Below are positions 49,825-61,000 of a stretch of 64,000 nucleotides of DNA, one piece after another (positions within the stretch are counted from its first letter, which is position 1; the number at the start of each line of letters is the position of its first letter). The position numbers and the translations under genes were made by a program. This stretch comes from Trichoplax sp. H2 (Eukaryota > Placozoa > Uniplacotomia > Trichoplacea). A model generated the notes under the pieces. The model was not told the origin of the DNA, made no database searches, and worked only from the letters and a program-made list of their open reading frames with translations. The stretch lies in contig NOWV01000003.1 in the NCBI GenBank assembly GCA_003344405.1, positions 620,001-684,000 of the forward strand. The letters run 5' to 3'.

Positions 49825-52800
49825 GGTTTCGATTGATCTGAGGACTATTGAGTAAAAAAAGTAAGCTATTAATACAATTAATGCGTTTGCTAAACCTCAT
49901 AAATTTTAGATTTCAGATAGGAACGCTAGACATAATACTTCGTATAAATACTAATCAATAGTAATAAAAACGAGACGGATATATCGAGCGGTTATGGAAA
50001 AATTTAAAGTTTTTGAATTTAAACAACTTTAAATATGGTAGGATAACAAAATGATTATAACTTGAGAAGGTTAGAAATAGAAAGACAAAATATCCTAATG
50101 TCAATGATACTATAGCTACAGCCAGAAGTCCTTAATTCAAGATTGCTTAACTATATTTATCAAGACGCTTTTCAGATGCAGTTAACCTGTACCGGCCTTG
50201 CATATTATAGGCACCATGGTAAATGAAATTTATGCATGTATGTGAGATTGATAGATCAAAAATCTTCAAAACTTTAGAAAAATAAGATTTATTGAACAAA
50301 ACCTCCTTTACGAAGATACAACGTAATCGATTAACTGAGGATCTCTAATGAGAAACAACTATCTTATACTGAACTACTCGCTTATATACTTTTTCCCGTT
50401 TACAGTCTTAGCACCTCACTTACTACACACTTCCTTATTAGCATCTCAAATACAGGATAGCTTACATCTTTCATGTGAAGCTCTAGTGTGAGCACTGTAG
50501 CGCTCTTCTTTAAAAGGATTACAGTTACTAAGCTAGCTATATCTAATACTTAAGCCTCTAACGAGAATATCTATCACATGTTGAATACAACACCTACGGT
50601 AGACATTATTAAATATATCATCAACTTAGAGTACAATATTACACTGTCTTACAATGTAGTTCAACTTCTACAGCATGATAATTTACTAATTTTTACGAGA
50701 TATCAAATTTTAATACATTAGTAATGATACGCCGTTATTAAATATGATTAAAAAAATAAGGTCATCTTAATTTTTGGAAGCAGGAAGTTAAACTAATGAT
50801 TACTATGTTTATGAGAGCAATCTATCCTGCAAATCATTCTAATATTGACAATTCCATAAAGAGTATATATTACCTAAGTTTAAAGCTATACTACAAGGGC
50901 GAAAACGGTTGTCTTATATATAAGCTGTATACTACATATATATTAAAAGTTACCTAGTCGGACAAGAATCGGATTTTACAGTCGTTTATAAAAGTTTTAT
51001 TGTTTCTATTACACTGATAATATATAATTGTAAAGATTGCAGATACTTTGTCCAATTGAATAGATCCATATAATATGGCTTATGATAGATTTAATGCTAA
51101 TTTAGCAACTATAGTAACAGAATTAAAATGATCTCAGAGGTAAATTAGCAAAAGAAAGCTTCACAGATTCAGTATATTTTATTCTAATGTTAGCAGGTAC
51201 GAAGCACGATGACTTATTGTTGATACTTGTAATGCTACTGACATTGATAAAGAATGATTCTCGTAACGTGACGATAAGAAATTAATAGATCGAAATAGAT
51301 AATACTGGAGCGGTACAAATCTAGTATTAGCAATGCCAGGTCTAATCTTAATGTATCTAATGAATCCTTGGAAACATTCACAATACGAAATAAAAACTGC
51401 TCATTAAGAGTACTGGTAATAATCATAGCATAAACTGATAGAAACATAATTATAGGTATTTCTAAAGATAACTTTTTATCATAGAGCAATCAATTTTGAA
51501 AAGTTAAAATCGAATTTTAGAATAATGCGCTAAACTTTGTAAATATGGTATTATACGAACTTTGTTTTGATATTTGATGCGAATAAACTCTAGATTAATT
51601 ATACCATATTAGAAAAGTGAGAATTTAACGGATCGTTTTAAATACATATTTTTACAATTTAAGTTTACTTTCCTCACGTGAAAAAGATTTGAATATTTTA
51701 ACGATAAAATAGAATTCGGGCTTCACACGAATTTTTTTATGATATACTTACAGTTATCAACAAGATATAAGTTGGAGAATGGATATTGAATTTAAGGCCT
51801 GAATATTATCGCGCTGCATTTTTATATTCTTATGGGATTACTAATTTGCATGTTACGTGAAAGACATCAAGTCAATAAATAAAATTTTAAATAATGTACA
51901 AGTCATATCTTAATGGTAAGCAAATACAATATACTTAATTTAAATCGAGATTTTGTTGCTAAGGTCACTTTTAGAGTTAACAAACTGCAGGTATAAATTC
52001 GACGCAATTTTGAAACCAACTCCAATATATAGAAGATTTTAAGAAGTGAATATAGTGGGAGGGTTTGTGCTATAAATCTCAATCTGTATCGAATCATGGC
52101 GATTAAGGAATCCACGTTTACTTCATATCTCGCGCTAGCCTCAACTATAATCGCACTGATAGCTTAGATAGCAACAAATTTTAATTGGAAATTTTCTGTA
52201 ACATCCGTAAACGGTATTTGTATAACTGCAATATTGTGATTAATTATGCTGCTTATACATGTTGACTTTTTATTATTGAAAGCCCCAGTTGTTCATTTCT
52301 TTTTAACTACACAAAGAAAAAATGAATAAAAAACAATGACTTCTCTTACCGTCTGTTTTAATATTTGCAATGTTATTTTGCTTATAAGAATAAAAACAGA
52401 TCTTATTATATACTGCTATCCTTATGATGTTATCCTTAGTTACTCGACAAAAAAAGCATGACTTCGAATCAGTTTCAGTAGGACTGGATGTATGTGACAG
52501 CTTCTTGTATTTCTTGCTCTTATTTTGACTTATCTAATCGAGATTAGTCACTATAAATTTTTTTATTGTTTTAAAAGAACTGCAAGTACGTATATTTTTA
52601 TTTATAGATCCATTGATACAGTCTAAGATTAACATTATGAGCTGAACCATAAATGGCACCAAAAAAGAAATTTAATGTAATTATTTTTTCGAAAATCTCC
52701 GAAATATCTCGAGTTGAAATGTTGCCGTGGTTGAAACGGATGTTTATGTTACAGTATCTACATGGCCATCACATCTGTATTTAACTAACTCATAATTAAG

Positions 52801-53835
52801 ATATTATTTAAATAAGACATTCGTCAAGGAATCGGTTATTTACTTTCGAGCATCAGAAATGCATTATGTGTTTATATCTCATGCAGCTCTGTGTCCTACA
52901 TTTTAATTTAAAAATTTATTTACAAACTTTCGACTTACTAGACTGTCAAGTCAAAATATACTTTAGCACAAACCAATTGTTCGCTGGCATGTGAACTATG
53001 TCAACATACAGCGCTGAAATACCGTCATCATAAAAATAATGGCAACTCTGTTAATTACTAGCGATCTGTTTTTCTATTGCTTCTCATCATTAAATTCATG
53101 CAACGAATGATTTTATGGAAAAAGTAACAAATTATTTAACGATCTCACTTTCTAATATCTGAATCATCTGCTATAACATTGATTATAACTGCAAATATGA
53201 AACCATTTTACTTAAGGCCTTATGCGATCGTTGTAGTGCCTCTATAAAATAAAAACATTTGTTTCGATTTCAAAATAAATCATCGCGAAGCTATTTAATT
53301 ATTAATAGCAAACCTATTAATAAACCAAGCTATTACCTTACGTAACGGTTTTGGAGCCTCATTAAGAAGGAAATGTAGCATTTTACATTAATTACTCACT
53401 TAGCATATCTAGTATTTACTTTACTTTGCTAAATTGATGATTTTAGTCTTTTAACTGTCGTAGTAAACAAACGTAAAATACGAAATTTTAGTATTGTAAA
53501 GCAGGACTTTCCATGAAATGTATACATTCCTCTAGGAACTTATAGAGGCCACAAATAGGACGCACTTTTTCAACAAAAGATGCTTTATCGGTTTAGTTTT
53601 TAGCTGCGTTCCAAAATAATTTTACAAATTAGCTCACGGAGTAATTTATGCTAGTAGAAAGCAATGATGCCATGGTAGAATAATATATTGGATCAAGTCC
53701 AATACTTTGTGAATCATTCCTGTATGACATTCATTACAGTAGATTTAATAATTCTTTTGACATACCTCACATTATAACCTCTAAATCAGCATCATCTCTG
53801 CGTGCCTTTCTTGTCTGAGTAAACGACTTTAAGAA
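49825..53835. other. Gene-free stretch
   Basis: AT-rich with no recognisable exon chain. An 84-codon minus frame at 51235-51489 and a 70-codon minus frame at 51903-52115 are within chance expectation. A hydrophobic 23-codon plus-strand frame near 52097 has no donor. Confidence 0.4.
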
Positions 53836-53944
53836 ATGAAACCTTTTAAGCTAACTACGATAATTTTACTTTATCTCACTGTGATACCGAAAGTCCCTCT
53901 TTCACATGATTTCTTGTTTAGGATCACTGTACAATTAATTCCAA
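53836..53944 (+). CDS. Candidate signal-peptide exon, gene unresolved
   Basis: The plus strand reads MKPFKLTTIILLYLTVIP and about 18 more residues, ending at an excellent donor, A|GTAAGTATT, in phase 1. That resembles the first exons of the three secreted precursors on the other strand. A possible phase-1 acceptor near 54668 would add a short Ser/Gly-rich tail and a stop, but nothing there looks conserved. Hydrophobic frames arise easily in AT-rich DNA, so this remains a candidate. Confidence 0.25.
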
Positions 53945-54411
53945 GTAAGTATTGAGTTGTATAAACAGAGTCTTTGTATCATCAAATAAAATTTGATACA
54001 TTTATCATTTGGATCTTATTACGGCATGCATATTTTCTGCATAAATTAAGAAAATAATGACAGGCAAAAAATATGTCTATCATAAGTACTCGTACATTTA
54101 TCGAAACATGTTATAGAATACGTCGCATAACATCCTATGATCCAATATCGTTCTAGCTATTACAGGAATCTGATCATAGATGCTGGGTGTTACACTTGAT
54201 TCAATAGATTTACTATTCATATCAGAATAATCATGACTAATTACTGAATATCATTGCTCGATTTTAAACTTAAACTTATTGAAACAGATCAGATTTCCAC
54301 ATATTTTGCGAAGGAGTCACTACTCATGAATTCGTCTATATTATGTGCTACTTTTGCAAAACGCTCACTCTTGACTACTAGCATCTAGTAAGTAAGCTTA
54401 GTTTCAAAAGT

Positions 54412-54546
54412 ATGAGCACTGATTTCGCTAATATCAGGGACTACTTAAATAAAGTGAAACAGGACACGATTGTTAACTACATAAGCAAAGAGCAGGCCAA
54501 CTATTTTGCTGGTCATTTTAACTGTACTGTACATTTGCAATCGTAA
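54412..54546 (+). CDS. Short unrecognised ORF, 44 aa
   Basis: An ATG-to-TAA frame whose composition is unlike the surrounding noncoding DNA: MSTDFANIRDYLNKVKQDTI, then VNYISKEQANYFAG, with charged residues spaced as in a helix and few Phe/Ile/Leu runs. It may be an exon or a small ORF; a GGTCATT at the AG codon could be a weak donor. Its phase does not join the 53836 exon. No family is recognised. Confidence 0.25.
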   Translation: MSTDFANIRDYLNKVKQDTIVNYISKEQANYFAGHFNCTVHLQS

Positions 54547-56078
54547 ACTATTCTGTTCAGTGTCATACTCCAAAGCAGCTACCAGGTTGGTTTTGCCAGT
54601 ATGGTATACAGTTATAGTGGTGGTGCACGGTAAAATGCCAACAAAATAATTAGCCTATTCATTTCTAGTAGTCAGCGGTGGTATTCCGTCCTCTCTTTTT
54701 TCGAGTAGTCCTTGTTGACGACGTACGTATAGCAGATAAGGCATGCATCTTAGACGATAAAATAAACAAGCTTGAAATACTATCGGTTTTTATTAAGATC
54801 TACTTAAATTTTTGGCAAAGGCTTTAAGTAAATAGATCAATATATACATTTTACACTCACTATCTATTTCATTATAATGAAATATAAAGTTTATAAACTG
54901 CGACTATATTTACCATTCAGAATAGATTAGTGGACTTAATCTATAACAAAATACTGAATACGAGTAATATGCAAAACATCGCCTTGCTAGCCTAAAATTA
55001 AAATCGCAGTATGATAGCTAAGTCTAATAGTGATAGTAAAAGATAGGAAAGAATTCATTTGTACGATACTAGTAATCTTTAATCTCTGTAATACTTATTA
55101 TGCCCAGTAGCATAGATTAGTTCGATTATAAGTATACTATAGTGTTAACTATTATTGATGGAGGCGAAGACAAGATGATTGAGAGTAGATAGCCTTTTAT
55201 TTTTAGATAGAGTTAGGAGACGAAATAGAGATTGGTTAGCCTCGTGACAGAGAGATTATAGACAAGAAGAAAGAGCAGTGCAATCTACGTATATTTATAA
55301 GTTATTCGGCCACAGTCTAGTCTTAGGAATGTGTCTAGTGCCAATAAGTATTATAGATCTATTATAATATTACTACTGCAAGTTCAACAAATCATTGCAT
55401 AGTAAGTGATTAGTTCGATCGCGTAACATACATTTTTTGAGTATAGTAAAAATTAGAATGTTCAATATCGACTAGATGACTGTATTTGATGATTTAATTA
55501 TGTACATACGCGTAGATATATTTACGTAATGCCGATTAAATTGAGTCGTAACGATTTGAAATAATAGGCAGATATCCAAGAAGTAATTTTAGCTTGATAT
55601 TTTTGAACTTAAAGATCAAGTTATCGTACCAGCGTATCCGATAGCACGAATATTTCTTGATCATATAAAATTGTTTAAGGTATAATCTATTGAATGACTA
55701 CAGGTATTCATTCACATATAACAAACATATTTCTATGATTTCTGATATGTTATGATCTCTGGTCTTAAAAGTAAGTAAACATAAATTGCTCATCCATCAG
55801 TTTGGATTTTAACATTCAAGGATTACATCCAAAGATAAAACTAGCAATATAATGGTGTTGCAAGTTTTAGTATTAGCGGTAATCACAATCGCAAAATACT
55901 ATGAGGAGTCCTAAATATAATTTTACTAGTGTAGTTTATATCTCAGCACGCGCAATTCCGGCATAGGAATAGTAAAGTTAATATCCTTGAAAGACATACG
56001 TTTATCAGCAATTAAAAAATCTAATGGAGTAAACAATTGAAGTTTGAAAGGGAAACGATAACATATAGTTATTAGGTA

Positions 56079-56181
56079 ATCGAACATGGAGCTAGGAGCC
56101 TCTGTTCGATGTTAGTTTCTCACCATGGGGATTGGGTACCCGTGTTATCATTTGGTTGATTACACGTGGGGTTAGTTAACC
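56079..56181. ncRNA. Candidate structured RNA or hairpin cluster
   Basis: A G+C-richer island in AT-rich DNA with three consecutive inverted repeats. ATCGAACA pairs perfectly with TGTTCGAT around a 16-base loop (56079-56110). GTGTTATCA pairs with TTGATTACAC with one mismatch around a 5-base loop (56142-56165), flanked by CCC and GGGG that could extend the stem. GGTTAGTTAACC is a palindrome (56170-56181). It matches no snRNA, SRP, RNase P/MRP or tRNA signature I know. It could be an unknown ncRNA or transposon-derived hairpins. Confidence 0.3.
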
Positions 56182-56299
56182 TTATCCGCAACTGAATGCG
56201 TCATGAATCCGAATGATTCGATATCTATTTACGTCTTTATTAATTCGTAGTAGAATTCCTTTGCAACTGTATATATTTTTGCGTGAGGCCAGAATGCAG

Positions 56300-56324
56300 T
56301 TATTATTATTATTATTATTATTAT
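56300..56324. repeat. (TTA)n microsatellite
   Basis: Eight uninterrupted copies of the trinucleotide. Confidence 0.95.
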
Positions 56325-56559
56325 AGAACTAGCGTAGATGTGATGATGGTGATACCCGTAGAAGAATAGAGTACAGTACTGTGGCATCGGAAATATTCTA
56401 GCAGTCACTGTGAAACTGCTTCATACAAAATAACTTGAATGCCATTTTTCATTAGTCATTTTAAACAATTTCAAGTACTTTTGTATGCAGCAGTTTTACA
56501 ATACCGGAATATTTTCAGCACCACTATATTTAATTTCCTGTTAACACAAATATTAAACC

Positions 56560-56815
56560 GCTATTAAGGCTGACTTGTATACTGGTTGAGCTGACCGTAC
56601 GTGTTCCAGTGATTATTGGTTTGTATTCGAAATTTTAAGGAAATAAAATAAGTCAATACTGCAGTATAAAATAATAAAAACATCCAAAATCAATTACTTA
56701 AGGTTTTGATGATCTATTTATGTGAAATTTGAGCCAACTTCAATGTAAATCCCTTGAAAATTTAAAAGATCTAATTAAAGGCTGCACCATTGCGGAATTG
56801 CTCTCTATCAGTATT
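56560..56815 (+). repeat. Diverged dispersed repeat, copy B
   Basis: Second copy of the element at 7785-8045, same orientation, with the same ordered landmarks. It lies about 49 kb away in unrelated context, so it reflects dispersal, not local duplication. Confidence 0.65.
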
Positions 56816-58052
56816 GAATTAAAATTGTTACTGTACCTGTACATATGTATATTAAAGACTCTACTTTTATAGAGGGTCCGTAGTTTACTGTATAGTATTT
56901 GGTAACTGCAGACTAGCAATATCATGCAGTATCTTTAGTTCTACAGTATGATGTACGACAGAGACCTGCATTTGTTGAAGTCGATTTGCATAGTTGTACA
57001 ATTCACACTTATACACTAATACACGTACAGTATAGACGATTTGTGATGTGTTCTACACCGTGGACTACTAAAATTTACATTTTATTTTTCGCGTTTTTCT
57101 ACTAAAACATGTGTACGCGTATGTTCTACTCTGTTAACATTTGTTACAGTCACTTTTATGACATGAGAATAAAGTACTACCAGGGTAGCGATATAGCATT
57201 AAAGTCTTAATTCAAATATATAGTATTATGGAAGCTACAAAAATATTGTAACGTACAGTACTATCATCGAGTGATAAATAAATTTAACAAAAACTCGTGT
57301 ATCGATTTTCGAGGCATTGTAACATACATGAGTAACATGGCTAATCTTGGACAAATTGAATAAAATATTGCCATTTTAAGTTAGTATAATTTTATTAGAT
57401 GTTTGTCATTAATAAGGTAAGGAAGGAATAATTTGCGGTATAGCGTAACAAATCATCACATCTAGATACCATTTTACGAAGTGTTGCACCATGATAAAAT
57501 ACACAATTTTTGATTGATCATACAAGCCGTGTAATCTATAATAGCTCAATTACATTGTTATTGATACCCTTCACGACATAGAATAGTATTACAATAATAC
57601 TAGAATATTATTGTTAGTAATGTTGTGTGCTAGTGCAACTTTACCATTATATCCACGCACAAACTATCATATCATTTAATTAATTAGTTGACTAAATATC
57701 ATTTTCTTTTATGAGCCTACTTAATGCTAATAAAGTCTAAGCTTAGACCAGAATTATTGAATTTAAACTAGTATGTTGTTCATTGTTGTCTACCTCAGCG
57801 ATCAAGGATAGAGATTCGAGATAGGATTATGAAGGAAATCGGGCTACCATCAGATTAGATAACGTGTTATCAACGTTAAGACAATCCTGCAATTTGAAAT
57901 ACAACAGAATATTCACTTAGAACCAAAGCTATTTAATATATGCCATAATTGGCGACTTAACATTGTAAAAAGACTATTCGTAATAAGGAATGTCTACAGT
58001 TAATCCATAATAGGCTAGATGAAGTATCCTGTACTGTAGCTTTCTTAATGTA

Positions 58053-61000
58053 CTAATAATGTACCGTGTACAAACGAAAATGTGAGTCAACTAAAATAGA
58101 GATTATGGCAGTATGTTATTATCACTACTGACAAAAAACTAAATGTATATTAATTGTAAACTTGATATATAATTTATACCTATACATAGCAAAAATTTTA
58201 CCTTTGTTGGAACTAAAGATGGGAAATTTTTCCAAAGATGGCGACGGAACTTCTGTACTCAGGATGATTATAATTTTTATCAGTAAGCATTAGAAGGCAT
58301 GAATCAAAATAAGTAACTTAATAATTTTGTTGACCTGTAAGCTTAATTTTCTAGCTATTAAATTGCGTTTTAAATAGACTTCGAACTAATCTACAATTAT
58401 ATATCTGCTACATTGAATCAGACCGTACAAGTAATCTTTCTCATTTAATTTTAGCTATTTATTAATCCTAGCTACTTAACCTCGATTTCAGCTGCCTTAA
58501 TTAATCTCGCCTTTCATTTCTCTTCGCTAATTTTATTATTATGTTAATAAAATTGGACAAATTAGAATTATTATTTAAAAGCTGTAGTTAGAAATATGTA
58601 AGTGATTAGTAATTTTCTAAGCTAAATGCTTTCTCGTTGCTAATAATGAAATGCTTTAAACGAGTTACATATGTATTAATTTCAATTTATCATGTGATTT
58701 AGTGTAATTGCTTAAAAAAGTAAGGAATAATATATGGCTGGAGTGTTTAACTATTTACATTTAATTTTAACCCAGTCAATTTTATAATTTTAAATATCTC
58801 ACGTTCTATCTAATTAATCTTATTTTTCTAATTAATTTATATCTAAGTGGATATGCATTAGTCGTTCATAGCTTAAAATTCACTACTAATAATGAGACTA
58901 GCAAAATTTATTATAATTTTATACTGCAAAGAGAAATCAAAAATTAAAGAAAACCTATAGCTCAGAAAATATGAGAACTGTTGGCAGGAACTGACTTTTA
59001 GGTTACGATTTTTTCTAGCTAAATTATGAATTTTATTGGACCAATATTTTTATTGCTAAATACGTGTTTGCTCGCAAGCATTAGAAATCCGTGATAATGA
59101 ATTAATATTTCGAATTAATAACAGTAACGAAAGGTATAAATATAGAATAAGGCCAATTGGACATTGGCTATCATATGCTCTTATACACTTAATATGAAAT
59201 GGCCTTAAGCAGTGTATTATGTTCTAGTGAATATAATACCTCATATGTAATCAGAGCATTTAATGTACATTTACAATTTATAAGCACATATTAAAATTAT
59301 ATACTACAGTGACATTAACGCGAATGCACGCGTACATAAATACTAATACTATTAACTCATCCATGTAATTATTAGAAGTATGGTAGGCCCAATGCAAAAA
59401 CACAGTTGTATTATGATAGACGGAGTTTTTAACTATTATAAAATATATAAGAATTTCTATAAAATGATTTCAACATAGTTTTCATGGGGATAATTTTTAT
59501 ACCTAATGATTCAATCGATATGCAAATAATCTACCTTACTATTTTATTGCTTTATGAATTGATGTCAAATGATTAATTATATAAGATTAACGTTATTTTA
59601 CAACATATATTTACATCGTAGCATACGCATACCTTGTCTTCTTGTTTTTAGTAAAGCATCTAGTTCTAAAATAAGAGAGTAAATTTTCACAAGTGAGATT
59701 ATATAAAGCGATTAGTTTTTTAAATATGCTAGCATATATCCAGTAAGACTTTGCAATTTTATCGATCTTTAGAAGTCGAAGATATCAACCGCTAAAGGCT
59801 AACTGCTGTACTAATGAAATGTTGTTAAGCAATGAAGGTAATATTATCTCAACGTATTTACTTGAAATCGGCATTTAATATTGCTGAAGAATGTACCTGG
59901 TAGACTATGCTGGTACTGACTATTTTTAAGTTGATTAAAGTACGGCGTTAATGTCTTCATAACTTTAATAATACGTATTCTGGATTAATTAATATTAATT
60001 GTCACTGTAAATAATGCATTCACGAATATCAGAATTTTAATCATAAAATATTCAGTAAAATCAACAAGCAATCATAATGTTACAAATAATCAAAACTTGA
60101 ATTCTTGTAGTAAAGTTCAGCTTGTGCTATCATATATATCACCGATGTCTATATATCATACAGTAGAAAAACTAATGTTAAAGCGATTTATTCTCAATAG
60201 ATCCAATATCAGCAAGTCACAAATTAAATTATTAAATATCTATATTAATTTACGGTATGGCAAAAGTAAACTGGATTACTTGTTTGTTATTGAAGGAGCT
60301 GCGTTTAATGTGTAAGAGTGACAATGCAATACGTGTATTCGTAAAATCTAGTTATAATCAGCTAAATAAATAATTAACTAGTTAGTAACATTTTAAGTAT
60401 ATCCAAAGCTTGATAATGTTTCTGATCAACGTAACTATACGTTTGTGACACGGTATTACATTAGAATCTCTATAGATTACTGTGATTTTGTTGCAAATGC
60501 CTGTATTTGTCATAGCATAGCTAAACTACTTCAACGTATACCTACTGTTAAGACGTAGAATTATCGATTATTAACTGTGTAATGAGGAAATAAGTGTATA
60601 ATTATGAAATTTGAACGGACCTTCATCATGTTTCTTATTCCAAATGTAAGGATGGCTATCTGCTTAAATGGAATGTTTACTAGTTATTCAATCTAGTTAA
60701 TAATATATTATACTCATATCGCGATAGGTATACCACAATTATAAGTGATTTTTTGATTAATTCTGTCTGTGTTTGCTACAAATAGAAATGAAAGATTCTC
60801 TACTTCGATAAAGTAGTGTATGTATCATTTATTCTATCTACTTGAAGCATTATGTTGAAATTAGTATATAATCACAATTCCAACAGACTTTGTCTACGCT
60901 TATTCCAGAGTAAAAATTTAAGAGGGAGTGATGCAGCTATTTCGACGAAATATACACTAATTATTTAATCTAACCATAATATAATCTTTAAACAAGTATA

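Noticed and set aside
51235-51489. 84-codon minus-strand ORF with a hydrophobic N-terminal half
   Set aside because: Hydrophobic composition (Ile, Leu, Phe, Tyr) is what AT-rich noncoding DNA produces; ORFs of this length are expected about ten times by chance in the window.
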